NCBI GenBank assembly: GCA_020721805.1
Contig: DYMB01000005.1
Location: 1 to 64,000, forward strand
Direction: 5' to 3'
Source: Acetofilamentum sp.
GTDB taxonomy: Bacteria > Hydrothermota > 32-111
Length of the DNA: 64,000 nucleotides
The notes below the pieces were generated by a model, which was not told where the DNA came from, searched no databases, and saw nothing but the letters and a program-made list of their open reading frames with translations. Shown here in pieces: positions 34,272 to 44,025 of the stretch. Numbering within the stretch: the first letter of the stretch is position 1; every line of letters begins with the position of its first letter. The position numbers and the translations under genes are program-made.

Positions 34272-37200
34272 TTGTATTTAAGTGAATTGAGAACATATGG
34301 GTTTAAATCTTTTGCGGAACCTATTACTCTTAAACTTGAAAGGGGAATAACTGGATTCGTTGGGCCAAATGGAAGTGGTAAGTCAAATGTTGTTGATGCT
34401 ATAAGATGGGCTTTGGGAGAACAATCCGCAAAAGAGTTGAGAGCTACTCTACATGAGGATCTTATTTTTGATGGAACAGCGAAAAGACCTCCTTCCAATC
34501 TTGCCTCGGTTTCGATAAGATTTACAAATGATGGCGAACTTCCGTTGAATTTTACAGAGATCGAAATAGAAAGAAAAATATATAAATCTGGTGAATCGCA
34601 ATATCTTATAAACAAAGAAAATGTAAGGTTAAAAGATGTCCAGCACCTTCTTGCGGAAATAGGAATGGGAACAAAAACCTATTCACTTTTCAAACAGAGT
34701 TTGATAGAGGACATAGTCAACGATAAAGTGGATGCTTTAAGAAATCTTCTCGAGGAGTCTGCTGGTATAACCATATATAAAAATTCAAAAAAAGAGACAC
34801 TCAGAAAACTTATAGCCTCTCAGGAAAATTTGAATCGTATAAACGATCTTATAATGGAAATTGAAAAAAATGAAAAAGAGTTGAAAAAGCAAGCCAACAG
34901 AACAAAAAAGTTTTTCGAACTAAAAAATATCTATCAGAACCTTTCTCAAAATTTTTTCAGTAAAAGAGTGACCATTCTTGATAAAACTATTTCTGAACTG
35001 GATTTTAAAATAAAGGAAAAGGATGAGACTGTAAAAGGTTTTCATGAAACCATCAGGGATATTAAAAAGGTTATTGAAGAAAAGAGGGAAGAGAAAAATC
35101 AAATAGATGACGAAATAGAATTGAAATCCGGAAAAAAGGAAGAATTAAAACAAAAACTTTATGAATATAAAGAATCTATTTCCGTCTGGAAAGAAAGGAT
35201 TTCTGGATTGCAGAAGCAGATAGAGGATAAGAACGAATTTAAAAAAAGGATAACCGAAGAATTACCTTTAAAAAATGAAAAACTGGCACAGATAAGGTCA
35301 AAAAAAGAAAATTTAACAACAAGGATAGAAAAAATAAAAAAAGAAAAAGAAGCAGAATTTTTTGGATACATAGAACAAGTTTACAGGGATAGTGAAAACA
35401 CTTATTTTGAGATTTCAGGAAAAGCAAAAAAAATAGATAATGAACTGATTCTACTTAAATCACGAATGAATACAACGAAAACAGGTATAGAATATGAGGA
35501 CAAAATTTTTGATGAAAAAAATAAAGAACTTGAACTTGAAACTGAAAAGTATGATAAGAGTTTAAAAGATTTAAAAGAGCTTGATGATGGGAAAAATAGA
35601 CTTGAAAATATTCTCGAAAATCTCAAAAGAGAACTGGATTCGATAGAAAAAGAAAAAGAAAAAATTAGCGATGAAGAAAAAGAGTTGAACAAATTAAAAG
35701 AAAAACTAAACAGGGAAAGAATCATAGAGTTTACCAAACTTCAGCAGTTGGAGGAAAGGGAGAGAGAAACCAGGGAGAGTTTTAAGGATATTGTTAATCT
35801 TCTTGAAACGGATGTTGAAATTGTAAGAAATCTTGTTAAACCACATAAGGGTTTTGAAAAACTTGTTGAAACAGCTCTATCTTTGATTTTAAACAGTATC
35901 GTGTTAAACAGAGAACAGCTTGAAAAGATTAAAAATAAAAACACTCCTTATGTTCAAATAGTTTTAAATGATTTTGATCATATTAACAACGGATCCGAAA
36001 ATACACTTGAAAAATTTCTTGATGCACCCGATTTTTTAAAAAATTATTTTTCAAATTTCAAAGTTGTTGATTTTTATGAGGATAAACTTTTAAGTGAAAA
36101 TGGATACATAGTTACAAAAGATGGGTTTTTAATAACCCCCGATAAGATATTTGTTAAATCTGGAGAGATTAAAATATTGAATTTTGTTCAAGAGATAAAC
36201 AATTTAAAAGATGTTATAGAAAAGTTGGATCAAGAATTAAGTGATGTGGAAAAGAAACTTGAAATTTCAAGAAAAAATTTAAAAGATGTTGAACTGATTT
36301 ATGAAGCAAAAAAAATTGAAAATAGCGATCATCAGAATAGATACAATTTTTTAATTGAAAACATAAAGGCTGTAAAAAGGAATATCGAAGCAAAAGATTC
36401 ATATATAAAAAAACTTAAAGAAAAGATGGATGAAACTTTAAAACGAAAGAAATCTCTGGAAAATGAAATTACTGAATTACAGGGGAAAATAGATCTTCTT
36501 GAGAAAGAAAAGGAAACTTCCGTGGAGGATCTGAAGAGAGTGGAAAGTGATTTTTACTCAAAGAAGGAAGAGTATATTATCTATAAGAATAAAAAGGATG
36601 AAATGGAGAATATTTTAAAAGATCTGTTAAAAGAGGAGGATAATTTTAACCAGGAAGAGAATGAGTTGATAAAAACGATAAATCTGTATTCAAATGAAAT
36701 CACAAATTATGATACATTTTATAAAAATATTCTTAATGAAATAAACAAATATGAAAATCAGATAAATTCAAAAGAGAGTATAATACTCGATATCGAAAAA
36801 GAGATTGAAAAAATGGACGAAGAGATCTCACAACTTCTTGAAAAGAAAGATTTCTACGAGGAACTCATAAAAGAGAATGAGGAAAAGGAGGAGGAACTTA
36901 GAAACCTTATAGAACAGATAAATAGAGAAAATGAAGAGTTGAAGATAGAAAAAGAAAGGATGGTCATAGAAAAGAATAATTTTGAAGAAAAAATAGATAG
37001 ATCTTTCGAAATAGATAACGAATTGATTGAAAAATATAAGGAAACCGAAGAGGAGGAGATAAAATATCTTGAGGAAAAAATTAAAAATTTTGGACCGGTA
37101 AATGAACTTGCTTTTCAAGAGTATACGGAAACATCCCGGAGGCTTGAAGAGATTTTAAAACAGAAGGAAGATATTTTGCAATCTAAGGAGAATCTTGAAA

Positions 37201-37718
37201 AGACCATAAAGACTCTTGATGCTAAAGCGAAATTGCTCTTTTCACAATATTTTGATACTATAAGGGTTTCATTTAAAGAGTTGTTCTCTGAAATATACAA
37301 ACAGGGAAAAGCCGATATAGTTCTTCAGGATGAGGAACATCCGCTTGAAAGTGAGATAAACATTATCTTTGAACCTGGTGAAAAGAAGATAGGAAAACTT
37401 ATAAAATTATCTGAAGGTGAAAGATGTATGATGGTAATAATTCTTCTTTTTGCAATGTATCTTGTTAAACCCACACCTGTTTGTATAATGGATGAAATAG
37501 ATAGGGCACTCGATGATGCGAATGTGGAAAATTTTATAAATCTTTTGAAAAGGTTTAGAGAAAAAACACAGTTTATTCTTATAACACATAACAAAAGAAC
37601 AATGGAATTTTGCGATTTTCTTTTTGGTGTAACGATGGAAGAGAGTGGTGTTACAAATATTTTCTCGTTGAATTTACAAACCATATCTGAAAGATTTTTA
37701 AAAGATGCTATTAAATAA
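34272..37718 (+). CDS. smc: Chromosome segregation protein SMC
   Basis: About 1148 residues from the TTG at 34272 (TGGAGG spacing 5). YLSELRTYGFKSF is the standard N-terminus. Walker A is FVGPNGSGKSN near 30-40. Two long coiled coils flank a hinge around 515-640. The C-terminal head has LSEGERCMM, in which the second Gly of LSGGE is Glu, and MDEIDRALDDANV (Walker B and D loop). SMC dimers compact and segregate DNA. It is followed by ftsY with 14-bp overlap. Confidence 0.96.
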   Translation: MYLSELRTYGFKSFAEPITLKLERGITGFVGPNGSGKSNVVDAIRWALGEQSAKELRATLHEDLIFDGTAKRPPSNLASVSIRFTNDGELPLNFTEIEIERKIYKSGESQYLINKENVRLKDVQHLLAEIGMGTKTYSLFKQSLIEDIVNDKVDALRNLLEESAGITIYKNSKKETLRKLIASQENLNRINDLIMEIEKNEKELKKQANRTKKFFELKNIYQNLSQNFFSKRVTILDKTISELDFKIKEKDETVKGFHETIRDIKKVIEEKREEKNQIDDEIELKSGKKEELKQKLYEYKESISVWKERISGLQKQIEDKNEFKKRITEELPLKNEKLAQIRSKKENLTTRIEKIKKEKEAEFFGYIEQVYRDSENTYFEISGKAKKIDNELILLKSRMNTTKTGIEYEDKIFDEKNKELELETEKYDKSLKDLKELDDGKNRLENILENLKRELDSIEKEKEKISDEEKELNKLKEKLNRERIIEFTKLQQLEERERETRESFKDIVNLLETDVEIVRNLVKPHKGFEKLVETALSLILNSIVLNREQLEKIKNKNTPYVQIVLNDFDHINNGSENTLEKFLDAPDFLKNYFSNFKVVDFYEDKLLSENGYIVTKDGFLITPDKIFVKSGEIKILNFVQEINNLKDVIEKLDQELSDVEKKLEISRKNLKDVELIYEAKKIENSDHQNRYNFLIENIKAVKRNIEAKDSYIKKLKEKMDETLKRKKSLENEITELQGKIDLLEKEKETSVEDLKRVESDFYSKKEEYIIYKNKKDEMENILKDLLKEEDNFNQEENELIKTINLYSNEITNYDTFYKNILNEINKYENQINSKESIILDIEKEIEKMDEEISQLLEKKDFYEELIKENEEKEEELRNLIEQINRENEELKIEKERMVIEKNNFEEKIDRSFEIDNELIEKYKETEEEEIKYLEEKIKNFGPVNELAFQEYTETSRRLEEILKQKEDILQSKENLEKTIKTLDAKAKLLFSQYFDTIRVSFKELFSEIYKQGKADIVLQDEEHPLESEINIIFEPGEKKIGKLIKLSEGERCMMVIILLFAMYLVKPTPVCIMDEIDRALDDANVENFINLLKRFREKTQFILITHNKRTMEFCDFLFGVTMEESGVTNIFSLNLQTISERFLKDAIK

Positions 37719-38592
37719 ATTAAAAAATATTTTTCAAAAGTCAAAATTACCATTAAAAGATATTTTTCAATCCGCCCTCTTTGGGGGGAAAAAAGAGGAT
37801 TATGATTTTATAGAAGAACAGTTGATACTTTCAGATATAGGTTTGAATACTACCGAAAAGATCATAAAAAGACTTAAAGAGAGAGTTAAAAATAATATTA
37901 TAGTTGAAAGAGAGAAGATAATAGAAGAGTTAAAGATCATTTTGAAAGATATTTTAAAGGAGACTCTTCTTCCAGATTTTGATAAAAACAGGATAATACT
38001 TGTAAGTGGAGTAAACGGTTCTGGAAAAACTACATCTATAGGGAAACTGGCAAATCTTGTTATAAAATCGAATAAAAAGGTTTTACTTGGTGCCTGTGAT
38101 ACATTCAGATCTGCAGCTATGGAACAACTCGCGATATGGGGAGATAGAACAAAATCCTTTGTTTATATTCCCGAGAACCAAAAAGATCCTGCTGCTGTTG
38201 CTTTTCAATCTGTAAAATATGGCATAGAGAATTCTTTTGATATCATTATTATAGATACCGCTGGAAGAATGCATACAAACAAAAACCTTATGGTTGAAAT
38301 GAAAAAAATATATGATGTACTTTATTCAAAGTATAATTTTATGGGGATATTTTCAATACTCGTTATAGATGCAACGAATGGAAAGAATACCCTTTCCCAG
38401 GCAAAATATTTCAAAGAATCTTCAAGGGTGGATGCTATATTTCTAACAAAAATGGATGGGACAGCAAAGGGTGGTTCTATAATTACAATTGCCGATGAAC
38501 TTGATCTTCCAATCAGTTATATAGGAACCGGGGAAAATATGGAAGATATAGATATTTTTGATAAGGATATCTTTATAGATTCAATATTGTAA
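37705..38592 (+). CDS. ftsY: Signal recognition particle receptor FtsY
   Basis: 295 residues with a short N-domain and no long acidic A-domain. G1 GVNGSGKTTSIGKLA, DTFRSAAMEQL (G2), DTAGRMHTNKNLM (G3), TKMDGTAKGG (G4) and YIGTGENMEDIDIF (G5). It docks SRP-ribosome complexes at the membrane. The pairing smc-ftsY is widespread. A bidirectional terminator lies directly after it. Confidence 0.97.
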   Translation: MLLNKLKNIFQKSKLPLKDIFQSALFGGKKEDYDFIEEQLILSDIGLNTTEKIIKRLKERVKNNIIVEREKIIEELKIILKDILKETLLPDFDKNRIILVSGVNGSGKTTSIGKLANLVIKSNKKVLLGACDTFRSAAMEQLAIWGDRTKSFVYIPENQKDPAAVAFQSVKYGIENSFDIIIIDTAGRMHTNKNLMVEMKKIYDVLYSKYNFMGIFSILVIDATNGKNTLSQAKYFKESSRVDAIFLTKMDGTAKGGSIITIADELDLPISYIGTGENMEDIDIFDKDIFIDSIL

Positions 38593-38596
38593 AATA

Positions 38597-38626
38597 AAAA
38601 CTCCCTCTTTTTCAAGAGGGAGTTTT
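38597..38626 (+). terminator. Bidirectional terminator between convergent units
   Basis: AACTCCCTCTT (38599-38609) pairs with AAGAGGGAGTT (38614-38624), a perfect 11-bp stem and 4-nt loop. T-runs on each strand can end ftsY from the left and the LTD gene from the right. Confidence 0.9.
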
Positions 38627-38643
38627 CAGCGGGATTGGGAATT

Positions 38644-41442
38644 TTATTTTACGATTTCAAATTTATAAAATTCTTTATGATCCTTTTCCTTTACAAAGTA
38701 TATACCTGAAGGCAGTTTGTTTAATTTGATAGATAATCTTGTATAACCTTTTTCTATTATACCAGAAAATAGATTTTTTACAAGAGTCCCTGTAAAGTTG
38801 TATAAATTTAAATTTATCTTTTGAGTTTCAGGATTCTCAATGTCAAAATTTATGATTTTAGAAGTTAAATTATAATTTATAGAAAACTTAAATGTTTTGA
38901 TGGATGTTTTGGGAGTTATGGAAACTTTGCCGATTTGAAGAGTTTTTCCATCAACTGTTATTCCGATAACGGTATACTCTCTTCTTTTGTTTGATAAAAG
39001 TTTATCTTTAAAACTTCTTTCTTCAGGTTTCAGTTCTGCTATGATTTTATAAAAATCCTCATCCTCATACTTTCTTTGTATCCTTATCATATTTATTTTG
39101 TCATTTCCTGTGTAATTCCATCTAATCAAAACTCCATCTTTATGAAGTGTAGCAGTTATTGATGATTCATTTAAAGAGATTGTAGAAGAGAGATCATTAA
39201 AAGATCTCGGGTATACCTCATAAGTCGACCAATAAGGTGCTAATGTATCATATTGTGTTAAAATTCCGATTATCTGTTTAGGCCAGGTAGGTTCAACGGT
39301 TCCATCTATATCAGTATCTGAATCGATCCAGACAAGAAAAGTATCTATCGCTTTTGTATTATTTTTTGTAATTACTGTATCTTTGAAAACGAGTAGACTA
39401 TTTTGATCTGCTTCGGGCCATGTTCCTCCTATCCTTGTTTTTGCATTAATTTTTAAAAGTAGAGCATCATATGTTTCTCCAATGGTATCTCTTAAATTGT
39501 CTGCTGTTAATAGTATCGTATCGATAAAATGGCCAGCACTTATCTTTGTGAGTTTTGAGTATGGGTTTTGTATCCTTGTTTGTCCTCTATAAAAACCTAT
39601 GGTTCCTTCAACAATAACAGAATCACCCTCTATAACACTCTCTTCTGAAATTATAGAATCGTTTTTCCAAACTGTTCCAAGTATATAGTTTTGCTGTAAA
39701 TTTATTATATTTGAAAAAGTATTAAAGGCACCAGTGGAGACAGTAACAACACCTGTGGTTCTTACCTGATAATCAAGATATTTCGGGCTTCCAAGTGTAT
39801 CGTTAACTTTGTATGATGGTATAGGAGTTATTCCCCAGAAAAATTTTTGAGGTGTGGAACGTGTTATTCTATCAAGTGAATCAACAACTTCAACATAGAA
39901 TTCAAACCTGCAACCATCTCCTCTTGGATTTAAAATATATCTGTATAATGTATCGGAAGAGATGTTAACCATATTATATGTATCTATATAAGAACTATCA
40001 TAACTACTTGCAATAAGTAAAACTTTTTTTAAAGGACAATAATGTTGGATATTTGCGATAATTGTATCAGATTGATTGGAATAGGGAATAATGGGATTTC
40101 TCACAACATTTTTTATTGTCGTTTGTTTGATACCTATCGTATCGTTGTAAAGTTCTATGTATTCGTAAAGATAATTTGAAGTGTTATCAACAACTTCAGT
40201 TATAATTATTCCTCTTCCATTGTTTATTTGAGTTGTTGGAACGGTCCCCGGAGTTGCATTTGAAGTTGAAAATGATGTATAGGAAAAAGTGTTTGTATTG
40301 GTTGAATCCCTGTAATATATTCTTCCCGTTGTCAAAGACATATATGTTGTATCTATTTTTTGATTTAGACTGTCATAAAGAGAAAATGTTTCCGAACCGT
40401 TCAGTTGAGGTAAAGTTCCAACAGAGTCTATAAAAATAACATTTGAAGGTAAAGTTATACCATAATGTGTTTCAAAATCAGTTTTATTTTTACCCCTGCA
40501 AAGGATAACAGTATATCCTCCCGGAACTGATAGATCATTAAAAGTATAAGTATAGGAAGAATTATACTGTTTTAATTGCCATCCTTTTAAATTAAAAGTT
40601 TGAGTGGTTTTTTGTTTTATAACAACTGTTAAGGTTTCCGAATAAGAGATAGCATTTAAATTATCGGTTGCTTTAACAAAGAATGATAAGGTATCATTAT
40701 AGTTGAATTGTCCAAGGGTATATGTGTAAATCGAATCTGGTGATATAGAAGTTTTTTGTATTTTGTCCCAACTGCCACCGTTGATTTTGAAAAATAGCGT
40801 ATCGGATGAAACGGTACTATCATCTGTTATTTTACATGTCACAAGAACATTGTCTTCTTCAAATGGGACAGCGGGCTCATGCTTCAGGTTTAATATGGAT
40901 GGAGGTAAATTAACATAAACTCCAGTATCATTATATATTTCAACATATTCATACAAATAGCTTGAAGCATCAACAACCTCGGTTATCACAAGTCCCTTGT
41001 TTCTATTATAAACAGTTGATCCAATGCTTCCCGGAGTTGCATTTGAAGTTGAAAATGATGTATAGGAAAAAGTGTTTGTATTGGTTGAATCCCTGTAATA
41101 TATTCTTCCCGTTGTCAAAGACATATATGTTGTATCTATTTTTTGATTTAGACTGTCATAAAGAGAAAATGTTTCCGAACCGTTCAGTTGAGGTAAAGTT
41201 CCAGCAGAGTCTATAAAAATAACATTTGAAGGTAAAGTTATACCATAATATGTTTCAAAATCAGTTTTATTTTTACCCCTGCAAATTATTATAAAATATC
41301 CACCCGGAACTACAGTATCTCCAAAAGTATAAGTTTTGGAAGAATTATACTGTTTTAATTGCCAGTTATTGATGTTGTAATCGGTAGCGAAAATAATTAA
41401 AATTGATAATGTTAGAAATATCAACAAAAAAAATTTTTTCAT
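38644..41442 (-). CDS. Secreted protein with duplicated LTD-like repeats and T9SS-type C-terminus
   Basis: About 932 residues from the ATG at 41442 behind TTGGAGGG; an upstream frame extension lacks support. A signal peptide ends near IFATD. Two almost identical 130-residue units (WQLKQYNSS, TVVPGGYFIIICRGKNKTDF, SLYDSLNQKIDTTYM) are 261 residues apart and look like lamin-tail (LTD) folds, each followed by Ig-like strands. A central OB-fold-like part has RTTGVVTVSTGAFNTFS. The end (NLNLYNFTGTLVKNLFSG, SGIYFVKEKD) resembles a type A sorting domain, so export by a type IX-like system is inferred. Confidence 0.75.
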   Translation of the reverse strand: MKKFFLLIFLTLSILIIFATDYNINNWQLKQYNSSKTYTFGDTVVPGGYFIIICRGKNKTDFETYYGITLPSNVIFIDSAGTLPQLNGSETFSLYDSLNQKIDTTYMSLTTGRIYYRDSTNTNTFSYTSFSTSNATPGSIGSTVYNRNKGLVITEVVDASSYLYEYVEIYNDTGVYVNLPPSILNLKHEPAVPFEEDNVLVTCKITDDSTVSSDTLFFKINGGSWDKIQKTSISPDSIYTYTLGQFNYNDTLSFFVKATDNLNAISYSETLTVVIKQKTTQTFNLKGWQLKQYNSSYTYTFNDLSVPGGYTVILCRGKNKTDFETHYGITLPSNVIFIDSVGTLPQLNGSETFSLYDSLNQKIDTTYMSLTTGRIYYRDSTNTNTFSYTSFSTSNATPGTVPTTQINNGRGIIITEVVDNTSNYLYEYIELYNDTIGIKQTTIKNVVRNPIIPYSNQSDTIIANIQHYCPLKKVLLIASSYDSSYIDTYNMVNISSDTLYRYILNPRGDGCRFEFYVEVVDSLDRITRSTPQKFFWGITPIPSYKVNDTLGSPKYLDYQVRTTGVVTVSTGAFNTFSNIINLQQNYILGTVWKNDSIISEESVIEGDSVIVEGTIGFYRGQTRIQNPYSKLTKISAGHFIDTILLTADNLRDTIGETYDALLLKINAKTRIGGTWPEADQNSLLVFKDTVITKNNTKAIDTFLVWIDSDTDIDGTVEPTWPKQIIGILTQYDTLAPYWSTYEVYPRSFNDLSSTISLNESSITATLHKDGVLIRWNYTGNDKINMIRIQRKYEDEDFYKIIAELKPEERSFKDKLLSNKRREYTVIGITVDGKTLQIGKVSITPKTSIKTFKFSINYNLTSKIINFDIENPETQKINLNLYNFTGTLVKNLFSGIIEKGYTRLSIKLNKLPSGIYFVKEKDHKEFYKFEIVK
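40247..40501. repeat. Direct repeat copy A inside LTD gene
   Basis: About 255 bp starting CCCGGAGTTGCATTTGAAGT, nearly base-for-base identical to 41030-41284, 783 bp away (261 codons, in frame). Only isolated substitutions were seen, for example AACAGAGT versus AGCAGAGT. Confidence 0.9.
41030..41284. repeat. Direct repeat copy B inside LTD gene
   Basis: Partner of 40247-40501. The flanking coding sequence (Ig-like part) has diverged much more, so this block was copied or homogenised recently. Confidence 0.9.
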
Positions 41443-41461
41443 AATACCCTCCAAAATATTT

Positions 41462-41803
41462 CTATCTATTAAAGGTTTTATAAAACTCAAAGTTCAATGA
41501 AAATTTTTCATTATGATAGTTCAACCCAAAGTTTGTAAAAAGAGCGTTATTTTTAGTACTGTAATTTAAATATCCAAAACCATAGTTAAAAAAGAGATTA
41601 TCATTAATTTTTGAAATATAATTAGCATTGAATAACGAGTAGTTTATAGAACCAAGATCGTTAAAAAGAAGACCAGTTGTAAAGGAATAATCCTGTGAAA
41701 GAGGTTTAAAGATGGATGTAAAATTATTTATACTCTTATTATCTATAAGAGTTTTGGAAAATATATTTAAGGATAAAACTAAAATTATTATAATTTTTTT
41801 CAT
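41462..41803 (-). CDS. Small secreted protein, likely beta-rich
   Basis: 114 residues with a signal peptide (KKIIIILVLSLNIFSKT) and alternating aromatic strands (NLFFNYGFGYLNYSTKN, FSLNFEFYKTFNR), possibly a partial outer-membrane barrel. It is upstream of the LTD gene on the same strand, with a 19-bp gap. Start at the ATG 41803; no ribosome site, but a promoter 7 nt upstream. Confidence 0.6.
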   Translation of the reverse strand: MKKIIIILVLSLNIFSKTLIDNKSINNFTSIFKPLSQDYSFTTGLLFNDLGSINYSLFNANYISKINDNLFFNYGFGYLNYSTKNNALFTNFGLNYHNEKFSLNFEFYKTFNR

Positions 41804-41810
41804 CAATTAA

Positions 41811-41838
41811 ATTTTAAATTGAGAATAATAAAAGTCAA
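41811..41838 (-). promoter_or_regulatory. Candidate leaderless promoter of 41803 gene
   Basis: On the minus strand TTGACT (41838-41833), 16-bp spacer, TAAAAT (41816-41811), seven bases, then the ATG at 41803 with no Shine-Dalgarno. Confidence 0.6.
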
Positions 41839-41926
41839 GGGAAGTAATAATTTTTAACCAAATTTTAACAATATGGTTTTGAATAGAAAAATAAGGTTAA
41901 ATATAATAATATATACAGGAGATCTT

Positions 41927-43145
41927 ATGGAAGTTAAAGATCTAAATATAAAAATGGTTTAATCTTTTTTAGACAAATTTAAGAGATTGAATCTTAAGTT
42001 GCCTGATAGAAATGTTGTTGATGCTTTTTTAAATGTTTACAGACACTATTTTACTCCATATGTTTACAAAGAAAAGAATGGAATTTTGAACAGATACCAA
42101 CTGAATTATGCATTTTTAAAAGATGAACTTTTAAAAGAGATATATGTTGATGCTTCTCTTGTTGTCTTGCGGATAAAGAAAGAGTGATTTCAACATCTTC
42201 CCAGCCTTTTATAACGGCAATAATGATAAGGGATGCTGGAGTATCTTATGGAGGAAAGATACTTGAAATTGGAACAGGCTCAGGATACAATGCCGCCATA
42301 CTTGCATATATTCCGGGAAAAGAGGAAAAAGTTATAAGTATCGAAATAGATAAAAGAGTTTCAGAGTTTGCCATTGAGAATCTGAAAGGGGCTAATTTTA
42401 CAAAAGTCAGAGTTATCAATGCTGATGGTGGTATGGGTTATTTGAAAGAATCGCTATTTGATTCGATTATAGCGACAAGTGGATGCCCAGAGATTCCATT
42501 TTTTGATCAATTGAAAGATGGAGGATATCTTTCAATTCCTCTCCTTACAAATGGAATGGAGACTTTAGTTTCATTCAGGAAAGAAAAAGAAAAACTTGTT
42601 GGTTAAATGACACTTTTTGTTAAATTTTTACATTTTGAGGGAATTTTCTCTGACAAAAGACAATTTTCCAAAAATATTGTATCATTGAAAAGAATCGTTG
42701 AAACATATTGTAAAATCAGAGATGATCTAAAAAATGAATTATCTGAAATAATAGAAAAAGAAGATGATGATGAAAAAATAATCTTTGAAAAAAGACAAAA
42801 AAGAGCAAACTTTAATCTTTATCTTGCGATATCTGAAAATTATGCGATTATGTATGAATCGGATGTTAAGGGAAGTGAGAATGGATACGGATTATGGAAT
42901 ACTGATTTAAAGGATCCAGAGAATGGACTTATCTTGGTTTTCCCAAAAGAGATTATAAGTTGGGGAAGTGAAAAACTGGTTAAAGATACCTGAACTCATA
43001 TAAAAAATGGAAAGATCTGGGAATGTTAAAACTTGATGATTATACAATAGAATATTATCCAGATATAAATAAGAAAATTGAAGGTGAAGGTAAAATTTTT
43101 ACGGTTGATAGAAGGTATGGGAAGACATTCTTTAAAATAGATTAA
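41927..43145 (+). pseudogene. Pcm-like protein methyltransferase broken by stops and frameshifts
   Basis: An ATG behind AGGAGAT opens a frame that stops at TAA 41960 but continues (SFLDKFKRLNLKLPDRNVV...) to IYVDASLVVL. A frameshift near 42168 leads into ADKERVISTSSQPFITAIM, ILEIGTGSGYNAAILAY (the SAM motif) and the region to LVG, where a second in-frame TAA (42604) precedes MTLFVKFLHFEGIFSD. A further frameshift near 42987 leads into LNSYKKWKDLGMLKL and an end at 43145. The order matches protein-L-isoaspartate methyltransferase relatives. At least four lesions make it dead. Its end overlaps the minus-strand TauE gene. Confidence 0.85.
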
Positions 43146-43948
43146 ACTTTCAAAAAAATTATTCTTATTGCAACGAACAATAATGCCATCGATACTATAT
43201 AGAGTATATGTTCTCCTTTAACTTTATTTGATAATTTTGCACCTAACCATGCTCCAGGAATAACACCAATTATAAGAAAAAATGATATTGATAGAATTGA
43301 TATGTCAGGTTTCATAGAAAAATGAACGATAACACTCAGCAAACTTGATACCATTAAAACAAAATGTGATGTTGCGGTTGCTATGTGTGGAGGAAAAGAG
43401 AGTAATCTTATCATCAATGGAACATGAATTATGCCTCCTCCTATACCAAATATTGGTGAAAAAAATCCTGTTAAAAAAGTGATGAAACTACCAAGAGGTA
43501 GATTGTAAGAGAAACGATATTCATTCTGGTTTGAATCCTTTATATAACATTTTTTTTGAAATTTCAAAGAATTTCCAGTAATATTTACTTTTTTAAATGT
43601 TAAAATAAAAATCACTATGAGTATCAAAGAAATTCCAAAAAGATGGTTGTATTTTGACCTATCTATATATGCTGTAATGATTGTTCCAGCTATCGACCCG
43701 GGAACTATTATCAACGAAAAAATTATCGCTGTTTGGATTTCAACCCTTTTCATCAAAAGATATAATACACTTCCTGAAAGAGAGTTAAAAAAAATGGTTA
43801 ACATTGAAATGAAGGTAAGATCCAGTGGAGATTCGTTTTTAAAAAGTAATAAAAGAAAAGGCATCAGAAGAAATCCTCCACCAGCCCCGATGAGTGTCCC
43901 TATAGCTCCTATAAAAAAACCTATTGGAATAAAATATAAATTATTCAT
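43142..43948 (-). CDS. Second TauE/SafE-family permease
   Basis: 268 residues with about eight helices. FFIGAIGTLIGAGGGFLLMP and the second-half repeat FFSPIFGIGGGIIHVPLMI are the family's GxGGG motifs. It resembles the gene at 29778 in size and layout but is clearly diverged. It has its own promoter 8 bp before the ATG and divides the intergenic space with the divergent gene at 44034. Confidence 0.87.
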   Translation of the reverse strand: MNNLYFIPIGFFIGAIGTLIGAGGGFLLMPFLLLLFKNESPLDLTFISMLTIFFNSLSGSVLYLLMKRVEIQTAIIFSLIIVPGSIAGTIITAYIDRSKYNHLFGISLILIVIFILTFKKVNITGNSLKFQKKCYIKDSNQNEYRFSYNLPLGSFITFLTGFFSPIFGIGGGIIHVPLMIRLLSFPPHIATATSHFVLMVSSLLSVIVHFSMKPDISILSISFFLIIGVIPGAWLGAKLSNKVKGEHILYIVSMALLFVAIRIIFLKV

Positions 43949-43956
43949 AAAAATAA

Positions 43957-43984
43957 ATTATACTCATTTTAAGGATAAAATCAA
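43957..43984 (-). promoter_or_regulatory. Candidate leaderless promoter of second TauE gene
   Basis: On the minus strand TTGATT (43984-43979), 16-bp spacer, TATAAT (43962-43957), then eight bases to the ATG at 43948; no Shine-Dalgarno. Confidence 0.65.
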
Positions 43985-43997
43985 ATCTTGTTTAACA

Positions 43998-44025
43998 TTG
44001 ACTAATTTTATTGATAAATTATAAT
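43998..44025 (+). promoter_or_regulatory. Candidate leaderless promoter of 44034 gene
   Basis: TTGACT (43998-44003), 16-bp spacer, TATAAT (44020-44025), then eight bases to the ATG at 44034; no Shine-Dalgarno. Back to back with the previous promoter. Confidence 0.65.

Noticed and set aside
35159-35944. Several minus-strand frames opposite the smc coiled coil
   Set aside because: Serine/phenylalanine-rich mirror images of Glu/Lys-rich coding sequence.
40233-41216. Two almost identical plus-strand frames (66 and 84 residues)
   Set aside because: They are the reverse of the duplicated LTD-coding block and are similar only because the DNA is repeated.
42184-42993. Two small independent genes (140 and 128 residues)
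   Set aside because: They are consecutive pieces of one Pcm-like protein separated by an in-frame TAA.
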